A stretch of 64,000 nt of DNA from Adiantum capillus-veneris (Eukaryota > Streptophyta > Polypodiopsida > Polypodiales > Pteridaceae), in the NCBI GenBank assembly GCA_014529385.2, contig CM043963.1, positions 2,174,001 to 2,238,000 on the forward strand. The letters run 5' to 3'. The first letter of the stretch is position 1. The number at the start of each line of letters is the position of its first letter. The notes below the pieces were generated by a model that was not told the DNA's origin, made no database searches, and worked only from the letters and a program-made list of their open reading frames with translations. A program made the translations under genes and the position numbers. Shown here one piece after another: positions 41,158 to 54,215 of the stretch.

Positions 41158-44100
41158 GTGTACACATCTCTTCAAGAGAAAAAGCTACTTCTCAAGCAAG
41201 CTAAACTTCCCTCTTTCAAAGGGGAAGGAGCCCTAGTTGAGCACGATGCAGAAGTGTGGCTTGAAGAGATGGAGGATTATTTTACTACTGCTGGTACTAC
41301 TCCCGATAACCAAGCAATGTTGGCTATGTTTCGTCTCACGGGGGATGCCAAGCTTTGGTGGAAACAACACAGCAAAGATAATCAAGTAGCTCAAAACACT
41401 CAAACTTGGGAAGACATTAAGTGTGCTATCAAAGGGCGTTACCTTCCACCTGCACACGAATCCCTTAAGATGAATGAATTCTTCAACTTACGTGAGTTTC
41501 ATCTTACAGTGGAAGAATACTACCTCAAATTTGTAACTCTTAGGCGCTATGCTCCACCAATGACCGCAGATCAACAAGTAGCCCGTTTTTGCCAAGGGCT
41601 AAATGCTCCTTTAAATACTCGTCTAGAAGCCATGAGGCCTATAAATTTGCAAGATGCTCTTTTAAGAGCTAAACCCTTAGCTAAAGAGACATCAAACTCT
41701 AAAAGGGTACGAAATGGAAATTTAAGGAATGCTGGAAGGAGAGAACGGCCTATGATGTGGAACCAAAGGCAAGTTCACCCAGTTCACCAAACTCATCCAA
41801 TAGTTGCAGCTTCAGCAAATGGACCTCAAAATGCAGATCTTATATGCTATGAATGCAACGAGCTAGGACATTTCAAGAATGTATGTCCTAGGCGAGTCTC
41901 CGCAACAAATACACCTAATCGAGCTAGAGGATGATGCCAAATAATAAATCGTGGAGGAAGAAATGAAGGACGAGGTCGAGGGCGCGGAATGGCTTCCAAA
42001 GTCAATGCTATCATAGAAGAACCAACATTGGGAGAAGAACAAGAGGAAAGAGCAACTCTACATGCTGCAATTGATAACCCAAGAGCAAGACAACAATATG
42101 TTGTCATTCAAACACCTGCAAATCATCAAGGTGAAAAATTTGAGCTTCTTATTGATTGTGGTAGTACTCATTCTTTCTTGTCACCTAAATCTTTAAGGAG
42201 GTTAGGACTTAATCAACACCCTGCAAAAAAGATGAGAGTTGAATTAGCCAATGGAAAGGAGGTGTTATCTCAATACACTATGGGAAAAATAGATTTCAAG
42301 TTGGGAGAATACTCTACTTCTGCTACTTTTCGAACCTTACCCATAAGAATCTATGATGGAATTCTTGGAATAGATTGGTTAGCCAGTCATAATGCCAATA
42401 TCCATTGTGCCCAAGGAAGTGTTACTTTTGTGGACAACCAAGGTCAAGAAGTCACTATTCAAGGCCAGACTGGACGACCAAAAGCTTATTTGGTCAAAGC
42501 TAATCGTCTTTTGAAAGGGTTACGCAAGGGTCAACAAATTCTTGTAGTCAAGCTAAACAAAGTAGAAAAATATTCTTCCAACTCTGAGCCAATGTGGCTA
42601 GAAGAATTTTTGGATGTTTTCCCCACTGAACTACCACCACCTAGGGAGGTAGAACATGAAATCAAAATTTTTCCAGGTAGTGAACCAGTCTGAAGAGCGC
42701 CGTACAAGATGTCACTTCCAAAGGCTATAGAACTCAAGGAGCAGCTCAAGCAGTTGATTGAGCAAGGGTTTATCCGACCTAGTACATCTCCATGGGGTGC
42801 ACCTATTCTCCTCCAAAAGAAAAAGGATGGCTCTCTTCGACTTTGCATAGATTATAGGGGCTTAAATCAGGTTCCCATCAAGAATAAATATCCAATTCCT
42901 CGTATTGATGAGATTCTGGACATATTACATGGAGCCAAAATATTCACAAAGATCGATCTTCGATCTGGCTATCATCAAATTCGAATCCAGGAGGTTGATA
43001 TCTCCAAAACAGCTTTCAACACTCGTTATGGTCATTACGAATTTACAGTGATGGCTTTCGGACTTACGAATGCTCCTGCAACTTTCAATCGTCTGATGCA
43101 CGATATCTTTAGAGAATTCTTGGACGATTTTGTCCTAGTATTCTTTGAAGATATCTTAATTTATTCCAAATCAGAAGAAGAGCATGAAGGACATGTTAGG
43201 AAAGTGTTAGAGCTTTTACGCCGAAATAAGCTGTATGCAAAGAAAAGAAAATGTACCTTCTTTACCCCTAAGGTCTGTTACTTAGGGTTTATCATTTCAC
43301 CTGAAGGAGTCTCTGTTGACCCTGACAAAGTCAAAGATATTGTGGAATGGCCTCAGCCCACTTCACAAACCGAAGTCAGAGGGTTCTTAGGTATCACAGG
43401 GTGGTACAGGATCTTTGTAAAGGACTATGCTCTTAAAGCTGTCCCACTAACCGACTTGCTAAAGAAAAGAGCTACGATACTTTGGGAAGAAAAACATGAA
43501 TCTTGCTTCAAACGGCTTAAGGAGTATCTTGCTTCAGAACCTCTCTTAAAACTTCCAAACTTCACCCAAGAATTTGATGTGATCACATATGCTAGTAACC
43601 TTGCATTAGGAGGAGTCCTTAATCAAGAAGGAAGGCATGTAGCTTATACTTCTCGGAAGCTTAGGATTCACGAAGAGAATTATGCTACACATGATTTAGA
43701 ATTGCTAGCAGTTATTCATGCTCTCAAGCTATGGAGACATTATCTATTGGGACGCAAATTCCAATTGGTAACAGATCACAAGAGTCTTAAGTGGATTTTT
43801 ACCCAACCTAACCTTAACACGAGAAAGAGGAGATGGATAGAGCTCATGCACAAATATGATTTTGATATTAAATTTAGACCAGGTAAGGATAATGTTGTGG
43901 AAGATGCCCTAAGCCGTAAAGCTTTTCTGGGGGCAATTTCCATGGCTAACAACCCTATTTTACACAAGGTCTCGGATGCTGCTGTCAAAGATGCAGATTA
44001 CCAGATGCTTGCTAGTATCCTACGTGAAGAGAGGGTATCATCAAATCAACCTAAACCTCTACATTACTCCTTAGAAGATGGGAAGATTTACTATAGGAAT

Positions 44101-45403
44101 CGACTATGCATACCTAAGGATTCTACCCTAAGGAATTCTATCCTATATGAAGCACATGATGGCCCAACTTCAGGACATCCAGGTTATGCCAAAACCATCA
44201 ATGCAATTCGCAGAAGTTACTATTGGCAAGGTATGAAGGGTGATGTCCTTTGCTATGTCAAGCAATGTTTGTCTTGTCAAAGGATTAAGGCAGAAAGACT
44301 AAAGATGCTAGGTAAATTACATCCTTTAGATATTCCCCAAATGAAATGGGAATGTATTAGCATGGACTTTATCACCGAGTTTTCTTCTGTTCAAGCTGGC
44401 TATGATTCAATCATGGTCATAGTCGACTTGCTTACTAAAGTGGCTCACTTGATCCCAGTCTCAAGAGAACCTTTACAGCTTAAGATATTTCTCGTCTGTT
44501 TATGAAGGAGGTTTTCAGAATTCATGGTTTACCCAAGAGTATTGTCAGCGATCGTGATGCCAAGTTTACTTCAAAGTTTTGGGTATCATTGTTTCAAGCA
44601 TTGGAACCCAGTTATGTTTTAGTACTGCTTATCATCCTGAAACTGATGGCCAAACTGAAAGAGTTAATCAAGTAATTGAAGACATCCTCAGAGCCTATTG
44701 CAATTGAGAACCTCGCAAGTGGATTCAATACCTACCCTTGGTAGAGTATGCATACAATTCCTCTACTCATAGAAGTATTGGAATGACAACTTTTAATGCT
44801 CTTTATGGTCAAGAATGTTTATCACCTCTTAACTTTTCTAACCCCACTATAAGGGTAGAAGCCTCAAAGAAAATGCTTGAAGAAATGGAAGCTCAAACCA
44901 AAGCTATTCGAAGGGATATTCAAGCGGCTCAAGATCGACAAAAGAACTACGCCGACTTAAAAAGATCTGATCGGATTTTCAAAGAAGGTGACAAAGTTTT
45001 CTTACGAGTAAAGCGCAAAAAGAGCAATCTCTCTCTCGGAAGGTATAAGAAGCTTAGCTACCGATATTGTGGACCTTACGAAATAATCAAGGTTGTAAGT
45101 GATCAAGCTTATAGACTAAAACTTCCTTCTCATCTCAAAGTGCATGATGTATTTCATGTAAGTCTGTGAAAACCTTATGTATATAACCCTGACCATGTCC
45201 TTGATGATGAGAAAATCATTTTACCTGCTCAAGATGTTCTACAACTCCAACCTGATACTATCCTAGAAACTCGGGAGAGAAAGCTTAGGAATAGATCCAT
45301 CAAAGAACATCTTATCTTATGGAAGGATTTTCCTATAGAAGATGCTACTTGGGAAGATGAGGCATCCCTTCTTAAGGATTACCCTTCATTGTTCTTGAGA
45401 TGA
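41158..45403 (+). pseudogene. Chromovirus gag-pol (Ty3/gypsy) with chromodomain
   Basis: Gag: 41158-41934, with WLEEMEDYFTTAG, FRLTGDAKLWW and the zinc knuckle CYECNELGHFKNVC at 41845-41886. Protease: 41989-42500, LLIDCGSTHSF with Asp at 42154. RT: from 42709, [22 protein letters not shown] and [10 protein letters not shown], but the catalytic motif reads FFED (43141-43152), Glu replacing the first Asp. RNase H: ITYASN, with Tyr at 43588 where the family has Asp. Integrase: HHCC 44150-44280, [22 protein letters not shown] (DDE complete), then CGPYEIIKVV. Chromodomain at 45240-45400: ERKLRNRSIKEHLILWKDFP and DATWEDE. Breaks: TGA 41932, TGA 42691, frameshifts near 44484 and 44600, TGA near 44706, TGA 45167. 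Otherwise the order and lengths are complete. Chromodomains of this kind bind histone marks and direct integration. Confidence 0.92.
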
Positions 45404-45851
45404 GGGCATCTCAAATTCTAAGTTGGAGAGATTGTAAGGTCTCTACTTTCAAATTTCACACAAGTTCTATTACGCATTTGAATTTTTTTAAACCATCACT
45501 CATTATTTAAGATGTTCGAGTTCAAATTATGAATCTTAGGTTGAGAAAACCTAGAATTTAAAAATTACGCTACAAAATTCTGGCATGTTTAGCTATATGA
45601 ATCACTAACTAACTTATTGCAATTTCTTTTACTACTGTAAAGTTAATATAAGATTGTAAAGTTTAACTTAAAAATGTAAAGTAAATTATCATTAAGGAAA
45701 TAAATAAAATAATTATAAAGACAAAAGAATACACAGGGATGACAAATGAAGGCACATGGACTCACCTGAACTCACATAGGAGGGGACAAAGTGGGACACA
45801 CTGTCACATGAAAAGGAGAGGCTAGTCTGACTAATCTTAATGAGGGGGGGT
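45404..45851 (+). other. 3' untranslated region and polypurine tract of chromovirus
   Basis: About 450 bp of AT-rich sequence from the pol stop to TGAGGGGGGG (45841-45850) directly before the LTR. The same stretch occurs on the minus strand before each LTR start (48018-48462, 51005-51440, 57991-58440, 62219-62660), which makes it a useful marker for the array. Confidence 0.85.
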
Positions 45852-45911
45852 TGTGTGGCCTTATGTTTTGATGATAATGACAAAGTGGTCAAGCTGATGG
45901 GTACCGCAAGG
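45852..45911 (+). mobile_element. 60-bp stub of the chromovirus 3' LTR
   Basis: TGTGTGGCCTTATGTTTTG to GGGTACCGCAAGG, the first 60 bp of the LTR. At 45912 the sequence turns into the inverted leader of another copy, so the plus-strand element has lost its 3' LTR at a head-to-head junction. Confidence 0.85.
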
Positions 45912-46001
45912 TTCTTCTATTATTTCAAACATTCGCATCCTTCAATATCCAAACATCAATCTAAAAATCTCCCCAATCTTTAACCTAGGCTCTGATACAA
46001 G
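45912..46001 (-). other. Leader and primer-binding site of a minus-strand copy
   Basis: Inverted match to 40342-40430. The primer-binding site is at 46000-45988 (TTGTATCAGAGCC). Its body ends at the junction at 45912. Confidence 0.8.
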
Positions 46002-48017
46002 TGTGACGTCACTGCCCCTTTTTGCGAGGAGCGGAGTACCTTTGATAGGTCTCCAATCCTGAAAAAGAAAAACCAACCGACATTGCCTTAGCTACTACGT
46101 AGCCACGGGCATGAACCGTTAGTGAAGGATTGGTCCTATCTCTCTATGGAGGAGCATGACCACCATAACCCTATCTAAAAACTATCTATAATCAATTATA
46201 CCTAAAAGTATAAATCTTAGAGTGACCAACAGGTGCGCTTTTTTCCCCATGTTTCAGAAACACAGCCGCCAAGGTTTGTCTCTTTTAAGATTTATGACTA
46301 TAAAAAAAATCTAGCATTGGAAAGTTACCCGACTCATCGGGTCCACCCGTCCAGAGAATGATACCATTGGGATATCATTCTCCCACTTTTCACACCACAC
46401 TCACCCTTCTTTTGTTATGTAATTACTACCACACTGTTTAAACATACATGTTCCTTTACTTTATTTATGATACTGGTTCGTTAAAACAGCCCTTCAAACA
46501 GTATTACAAACAATAGTCAAACAAGAAGTCGTCCAATTTAAAACCAACAACACTTGGATTAGGTTCACTTAAGATTCTCTACTAGCGCTATTATGTCCGA
46601 TCGGTATATACATTATTTATAAAAACCCTTGTCCGCATGAGCGTCCCATACCGCTCGACAAGTACTCGTTGTGCTAATTTGGACATACTCCCGCCACAGC
46701 AACAACGGTGCTAATCTGGGCGTCATCCTCACACCACGGCAAAACAAAACTGTAGTATCCAGCTGGGCTAATCTGGGTGTACTCCCACCACAGCATCATC
46801 GGTGCCATCCTGGGCGTCATCTCACACCTCGGCAAAAACTGCCATATAATGCCAACGCTAATAAGTAGAGAGACTTGAGAGAAACCATACTGAAGGTTTT
46901 GGACAAACATTATTTCCTATAGTAACCAGTTTAACCAGACAATCTTTCCTACTTGTCAAACATATGCCGAGTTTCTTGGTGTTAAGCCCTGTGGTTTTGG
47001 TCCGTGTTTTCTTTTCATAAGGTATTTAATATTATATTTCGATGGTCTCACATATGCAATGATGCATAACTTGAAACTGCAATACTAACCTGTAGCATAG
47101 CTCCGATTGGTCCGATTGGTGGAGACATAGCATGTTCCGCAGAAGTTCTCCCATTACTTGTACCGGCTTCATGATCATTAGCGCCTTGTGTTCGAGCACG
47201 CTTTGGAGCCATTTTTTTGTACTACACTTATGTTATACACTTAGAACTTTAATTGGTCAATTTCCCTAGTAATCTCCTTGTTTCCAAAGAGAGTCTGTAA
47301 TTTGAACCCTCACCAACTCGGATTCACACTTAGTGTTGTTGTTCTACATCTAATTTCTATACAACAAATATTTGCTAATCCTAATTAATCAAAAATTAAG
47401 TGTGTAAACTACGAGTGAAAGTTTAGGACTGCATTACTTTTATGCATGACATTTCTAATCCAATTCTAGCTTCCATTTATATACTTCAACTAAATCAATT
47501 TTTAGTATTATTCAAAATTCTACTTAATCTAATTGACAATAAAATTGTTGCATGAAAATTTCATCATGTATAATAAGAATAAGATGAGTTTTCTTATCTA
47601 TTAACTTTCAATTAACTATGCCTAAGTTAATAGTGAAGATGTACTAACTAGAGAGAGTAGGTATACTTAGAGAGATTAGAGTAAGAGATAGCACACATAC
47701 ATCATTCCTAAAGTTAATTGAATGTTTAATTAATACGCACCTTATTAATCCATTAGAGTTTTTGCTCCCTTAGTGGTTTGTGGATGCCTTCTCTCTAAGA
47801 GAAGTGGTAGCACTTCGTGAGCGCTATAGAAGCAATCTCTATGTTTAAAGTGTGAGCATGGATGCTCTATTTATAGCACAAAAGAATTATATAAAAGAAT
47901 TTTTTTGTTATATAAAAGATTTTTTTTTTTCAAAAATCATACCCACGTTTTTGGTACCCTTGTGGTACCCATCGGCTTGACGACTTTGTCATTGTCATCA
48001 AAAGATAAGGCCATACA
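46002..48017 (-). mobile_element. Chromovirus LTR 1 of the minus array (full length)
   Basis: 2016 bp from TGTATGGCC (48017) to CACA (46002). TATA 47867-47875; the minisatellite is reduced to about one unit; small ORF 47090-47212 with intact CAG donor; acceptor near 46060. It is the only minus LTR with a primer-binding site in its proper place downstream. Confidence 0.9.
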
Positions 48018-48465
48018 GTCCCCCCCTCATCAAGATTAGTCAGGACTAGCCTCTTCTTTTCATGTGACAATGTGTCCCACTTTGTCCCCTCCTATGTGAG
48101 TCCATGTGCCTTCATTTTTCATCTCTATGTATTTTTTTGTCTTTATAATTATTTTATTTATTTACTTAATGATAATTTACTTTACATTTTTAAGTTAAAC
48201 TTTACAGTCTTATATTAACTTTACAGTAGTAAAAGAAAATTCTACAATTAGTAAATAAGTCTTGCAATAAGTTAGTTAGTGATTTATATAGCTAAACATG
48301 TCAAAATTTTGTAGCGTAAATTTTAAATTCTAGGTTTTCTCATTCTACGATTCATAATGTGAACTCGAATATCTGAAATAATGAGTGATGGTTTTAAAAA
48401 AATTCAAATGCGTAATAGAACTTGTGTGAAATTTGAAAGTAAAGACCTTACCAATGCGAAGCGCT
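48018..48465 (-). other. Internal remnant: 3' untranslated region only
   Basis: Between LTR 2 and LTR 1 only the 3' untranslated region and polypurine tract remain. At about 48463 it joins the LTR 2 end (GGGGCAGCGC...GGTAAGGTC), so gag, pol and chromodomain are all deleted. Confidence 0.85.
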
Positions 48466-51004
48466 GCCCCTTTTTGAGAGGAGCGGAGTACCTTTGATAG
48501 GTCTCCAATCCTGAAAAAGAAAAACCAACGGACATTGCCTTAGCTACTACGTAGCCACGGGCATGAACCGTTAAGGAAGGATTGGTCCTATCTCGCTATG
48601 GCGGAGCGTGACCACCATAACACTATCTTAAAACCATCTATAATCAATTATACCTAAAAGTATAAATCTTAGAGTGACCAACTTGTGTGCTTTTTTCCCC
48701 ATGTTTCAGAAGCACAGCCGCCAAGGTTTATCTCTGTTAAGATTTATGACTAATAAAGAAAAATTTCTAGCATTGAAATATTACCCGACTCATCGGGTCC
48801 ACCCGTCCATAGAATGATACCTTTGGGGTATCATTCTCCCACTTTCCACACCACACTCACCCTTCTTTTGTTATCTAATTACTACCACACTGTTTAAACA
48901 TACATGTTCCTTTACTTTATTTATGATACTGGTTTGTTAATACAGCCCTTCAAACAGTACTACAAACAATAGTCAAACAAGACGTCGTCCAATTTTAAAC
49001 CAACAACCCTTGGATTAGGTTCACTTAAGAATCTCTACTGACGCTATTATGTCCGATCGGTATATACATTATTTATAAAAACCCTTTGTCCTCATGAGCG
49101 TCCCATACCGCTCGACAAGTACTCGTTGTGCTAATCTGGACGTACTCCCACCACAGCAACAACGGTGTCAATCTGGGCATCATCCTCACGCCACGGCAAA
49201 ACAAAACTGCAGTGTCCAGCTGGGCTAATCTGGGTGTACTCCCACCACAGCATCAGCGGTGCCATCCTGGGCGTCATCTCACGCCTCGGCAAAAACTGCC
49301 ATATAATGCCAACGCTAATAAGTAGAGAGACTTGAGAGAAACCATACCGAAGGTTTTGGACAAACATTCTTTCCTATAGCAACCAGTTTAACCAGATAAT
49401 CTTTCCTACTTGTCAAACATATGCCGAGTTTCTTGGGGTAAAGCCCCGTGGTTTCGGTCCGTGTTTTCTTTTCATAAGGTATTTAATATTATATTTCTAT
49501 GGTCTCACATATGCAATGATGCATAACTTGAAACTGCAATACTAACATGTAGCATAGCTCCGATTGGTCCGATTGGTGGAGACATAGCATGTTCCACAGA
49601 AGTTCTCCCGTTACTTGTACCGGCTTCATGATCATTAGCGCCTTGTGTTCGAGCACGCTTTGGAGCCATTTTTTTGTACTACACTTATGTTATACACTTA
49701 GAACTTTAATTGGTCAATTTCCCTAGTAATCTCCTTGTTTCCAAAGAGAGTCTGTAATTTGAACCCTCACCAACTCGGATTCACACTTAGTGTTGTTGTT
49801 CTACATCTAATTTCTATACATCAAATATTTGCTAATCCTAATTAATCAAAAATTAAGTGTGTAAACTACGAGTGAAAGTTTAGGACTGCATTACTTTTAT
49901 GCATGACATTTCTAATCCAATTCTAACTTCCATTTCTATACTTCAACTAAATCAATTTTTAGTATTATTCAAAATTCTACTTAATCTAATTGACAATAAA
50001 ATTGTTGAATGAGAATTTCATCAAGTATAATAAGAATAAGATGAGTTTTCTTATGTATTAACTTTCAATTAACTATGCCTAAGTTAATAGTGAAGATGTA
50101 CTAACTAGAGAGAGTAGGTATACTTAGAGAGATTAGAGTAAGAGATAGCACACATAGATCATTCTTAAAGTTAATTGAATCTTACTAATCCATTAGAAAG
50201 ATTAGAGTAAAAGAGAACACACACACATCCTTTTCTAAAGCAATATGAATCTCACCAATCTATTAGAGAGATTAGAGTAAGAGATAGCACACACACACAC
50301 ATATCCTTCTTAAAACTAATTGAATCTTATTAATCTATTAGAGAAATTAGAGTAAGAGATAGCACACATACACACATATCCTTCTTAAAACTAATTGAAT
50401 CTTACTAATCTATTAGAGAAATTAGAGTAAGAGATAGCACACATACACACATATCCTTCTTAAAACTAATTGAATCTTACTAATCTATTAGAGAAATTAC
50501 AGTAAAAGATAGCACACAAACACACATATCCTTCTTAAAACTAATTGAATTTTACTAATCTATTAAAGAGATTAGAGTAAGAGATAGCACACACACACAC
50601 ACATATCCTTCTTAAAACTAATTGAATCTTATTAATCTATTAGAGAGATTAGAGTAAGAGATAGCACACATACATCATTCTTAAAGTTAATTGAATGCTT
50701 AATTAATATGCACCTTATTAGTCCACTAGAGTTTTTTCTCTCTTCGTGGTTTCTGGATGCCTTCTCTCTACGAGAAGTGGCAGTACTTCATGAACGCTAT
50801 AGAGGCAATCTCTATGTCTAAAGTGTGAGCATGGATGCTCTATTTATAGCAGAAAAGAAAACGTCCAATTTTTTTTTACAGAAAAAAAAATTTATTAAAA
50901 AAATATTTTTCTTTTCTCAAAAATCATACCCGCGTTTTTGGTACCCTTGTGGTACCCATCAGCTTGACCACTTTGTCATTATCATCAAAAGATAAGGCCA
51001 CACA
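48466..51004 (-). mobile_element. Chromovirus LTR 2 of the minus array
   Basis: About 2.54 kb. It starts TGTGTGG at 51004; its last bases before the primer-binding site are lost. TATA 50840-50848; minisatellite of about 8 units (50110-50690); small ORF 49547-49669, where the donor context is CAT|GTTAGT instead of CAG|GTTAGT. Confidence 0.88.
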
Positions 51005-51829
51005 ACCCCCCCTCATTAAGATAAGTCAAGACTAACCTCTTCTTTTCATGTGAAAGTGTGTCCCACTTTGTCCCCTCCTATGTGAGTCCAAGTGAGTCCA
51101 TGTGCCTTTATTTGTCATCCATGTGTATTGTTTTGTCTTTATAATTATTTTATTTATTTCCTTAATGATAATTTACTTTACATTTTTAAGTTAAACTTTA
51201 CAGTCTTATATTAACTTTACAGTAGTAAAAGAGAATTCTACAATCAGTAACTAAGTCTTACAATAAGTTAATTAGTGATTCATATAGCTAAATATGTCAA
51301 AATTTTGTAGCGTAAATTTTAAATTCTAGGTTTTCTCAGTCTATGATTCATAATTTGAACTCAAATATCTTAAATAATGAGTGATGTATGAAAAAATTCA
51401 AATGCGTAATAGAACTTGTGTGAAATTTGAAAGTAGAGACCTTACAATCTTTCCAACTTAGAATTTGAGATGCCCTCATCTCAAGAACAGTGAAGGGTAA
51501 TCCTTAAGAAGGGATGTCTCATCTTCCCAAGTAGCATATTCTATAGGGAAGTCCTTCCATAAGATAAGATGTTATTTGATGGATCTATTCCTAAGCTTTC
51601 TCTCCCGAGTTTCTAGGATAGTATCAGGTCGGGGTTGTAGAACATCTTGTGCAGGTAAAATGATTTGCTCATCATCAAGAACATGGTCAGGGTTATATAC
51701 ATAAGGTTTTAACAGGCTTACATGAAATACATCATGCACTTTGAGATGAGAGGGGAGTTTTAGTCTAAAAACTTGATCACTTACAACCTTGACTATTTCG
51801 TAAGGTCCACAATATCGGTAGTCTCAAGG
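51005..51829 (-). pseudogene. Internal remnant: chromodomain and integrase C-terminus
   Basis: Contains the 3' untranslated region (to about 51440), then the inverted chromodomain and integrase GPY region up to CACAATATCGGTAG. It stops at 51829, where unrelated sequence begins. The final about 95 bp overlap with the start of the remnant at 53750, so the intervening 1.9 kb is not a simple insertion with restored ends. Confidence 0.8.
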
Positions 51830-53749
51830 GTAACTTATTCTTACTTTACCTCCATCAGAAAATACTATGGGAAAAGCGTCAATAGCGTCGCCTCTTTAAC
51901 TTGGGGCAAAAAAGCATTGATTCTTTATTTGTACTATCTCATTATTATCTCACACCTTATCTAGATCCTATATCTAGGGTAAACTCCAATATATATACAT
52001 TCTATGTATTTTTCATAATTTTTGTTATATTTCTTTTTAAATAGCTACTAGGGGGGAATCAAATCCTAGTGGGACACTAGGTGGCATGATTTCGAAGATA
52101 CACTTATTTTAATGTATTATTGCAAGCATGATCACAAAGCTTTGTCAAGAAGCAATTTCATGCTTTCATGTGGCATGAGGTGTCCTTTGCAATCAAATGA
52201 AAGTCTAAGCTAAGGGGACCATAGGAAGACTTTTGTTGCCAGAAATGGATTATATTTTGATGATTTTTTTACACAAAGTTCCAATCCAAATTGGAAAACT
52301 ATTTTTAAATGAAAATTGTAGCTAATGAGCTGAATTTTCTGTCCATATTTGTACTTTTTTATTTGGAGCCACGGTTGAGAAGATATCATCAAAATACTGG
52401 CCCCAGTCTGTCCACATCATGAAGGGACAACTCATTTTCAACTTTTACAGTTTCTGTTCACACTGGCTCTTCTCTTCTTGTGTAAACCCTTGGGGGTTCC
52501 CTTCACCTATAAAAGGGGACCTTTTCTTCCTTGAACAGAACTCAAGCATTCAAGACATTGATGAAAGGAATTCATGAGGGAGGGAGTAGTAATGCCAAAT
52601 TGTACTTAGTCATTAACATAAGCCTAAGCCTACTCTTTCTCCTAGAAGAAGACTAACCATTCTTGCAACAAGCTAACCTTGGAAGATCAACTCTAATCAA
52701 AGAAGGTCTTGCACTTGGTGTATCAATCAAAGTTGAATTCTCCCCTCTTCTCCTCTCTCCATCAATAATGGTGCCGAAGGGTTTGTCAAGTAAAATGTGT
52801 TCTACATTGATGTTTTCTTGATTTATTGTTGTTTTCTTTTTCATCTCTAATCCAAAATATATATAATGTATCTAATCTCATCTCCTTAACCAAACCTATA
52901 TCTCTCATTCTTAGTAATCATCCTCTCTTTAAATTCTAGGTTCTCTTTGCTACAGGTACATCTCTCCCCGCAGTATCCTTATTGCCTACGGGCAAGAATA
53001 GGGCTTGGGAGGAAAACTTCTCATCTCTTCACTTCTCTCATATCTACATTTCTCACATACTATCCTAGATGAATAATCCACATAATGATAATTTCTATCG
53101 CTTTCACTCTATACGATCTATTAAAATTATCGTATGGATTAGCCGTAAAATACACTTTCAACAACATATAGTGTTTCTCTTTGGCCCAGAAAGGCTCAAT
53201 GAAATACTTCCATCACCGGATCCCATCATACTACCTCTCATAAACTATAAATTTTCTTTTGACGTAAGCGTAGTTATCTTGCTATGAACCAAGAGGATTT
53301 GTACACACAATTAATCCCCATCACTAGACAAAACATATATATTTTGCCAGCCAAGATTGAATGCCATTAACTCATCTATTAAACCTTTCATATTACCCAT
53401 GATACGATATGACCATAGCCTGATGTTTTCATCTTTGTGTTGTTTTGACACTCTCTTTTTTGTTCTTTCTTTGTGTGTGTGAGTGCAAGAGAGAAAGAGT
53501 GGGCCTTCTTTGATTGCACTTCCTTCCAAACCCTAGTCTTCATGGCATCTATGGTTTAACTCCTTCATATAGTTTTTGTTGAGTTCTCTCACAAACTCTC
53601 ATAGCCATAAGCCGATGCTTTCCTGGCAAGACCGCAAATTTCTCGACATACAATTGCTTTCACAAGTTACCATGAGGCTGGCACATGCCGGAGGATGTGC
53701 AGGTTTAGAGGGGGTGGATGTCGTGTTGTGACACGTACATAGTGGGAAC
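51830..53749. mobile_element. Block of another element (LTR-like, element X)
   Basis: Contains a TATA-like CTATAAAAGGGG at about 52509 in a context that resembles an LTR promoter, and CTACAG|GTAC and CCCGCAG acceptor-like sites near 52955-52975. It also holds the small ORF C (53069-53287) and, at 53585-53657, a segment that matches element X at 36388-36443 in inverted orientation. I read it as a solo or truncated LTR of element X in plus orientation, but its left edge and a target duplication were not found. Confidence 0.4.
53069..53287 (+). CDS. Small ORF C (72 aa), same family as 14957 and 15197
   Basis: ATG-to-TGA frame of 72 residues. ISRKIHFQQ sits at residues 24-32 exactly as in ORF A; GPERLNEIL and ILPLINY follow, and the C-terminus FDVSVVILL ends at the same point. 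Its stop is TGA, that of A is TAG and of B is TAA. It is located about 560 bp after a TATA-like box in the element X block. Function unknown. Confidence 0.5.
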   Translation: MNNPHNDNFYRFHSIRSIKIIVWISRKIHFQQHIVFLFGPERLNEILPSPDPIILPLINYKFSFDVSVVILL

Positions 53750-54215
53750 GCAGCACTTTGAGATGAGAAGGGAGTTTTCGTCTATAAGCTTGATCACTTA
53801 CAACCTTGATTATTTCATAAGGTCCACAATATTGGTAGCTAAGCTTCTTATACCTTCCAAGAGTCAGATTGCTCTTTCTGGGCTTTACTCGTAATAAAAC
53901 TTTGTCACATTCTTTGAAAATCTGATCAGATCTTTTTAAGTCGGCGTACTTCTTTTGTCGATCTTGAGCCGCTTGAATATCCCTTCGAATAGCTTTGGTT
54001 TGAGCTTCCATTTCTTCAAGAATTTTCTTTGAGACTTCTACCCTTATAGTGGGGTCAGAAAAGTTAAGAGGTGATAAACATTCTTGACCATAAAGAGCAT
54101 TAAAAGGTGTCATTCCAATACTTCTATGAGTAGAGGAATTGTATGCATACTCTACCAAGGGTAGGTATTGAATCAACTTGCGAGGTTCTCTATTGCAGTA
54201 GGCTCTTATACCAGT
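53750..54215 (-). pseudogene. Internal remnant: integrase C-terminal half
   Basis: Inverted reading gives LVEYAYNSSTHRSIGMTPF, LYGQECLSPLNFSDPT, KKILEEMEAQTKAIRRD, KSNLTLGRYKKLSYQYCGPYE and then SHLKV. It begins at the tail of LTR 3 plus primer-binding site (GGTATAAGAGCC), joined directly to the AYCN codons of integrase. Everything from leader to the middle of integrase is deleted. Confidence 0.85.

Noticed and set aside
46671-49367. Open frames of 65 and 78 codons repeated in each LTR (also at 56.1 and 60.4 kb)
   Set aside because: They lie on opposite strands of the same LTR block inside the candidate intron; their repetition follows from LTR similarity.
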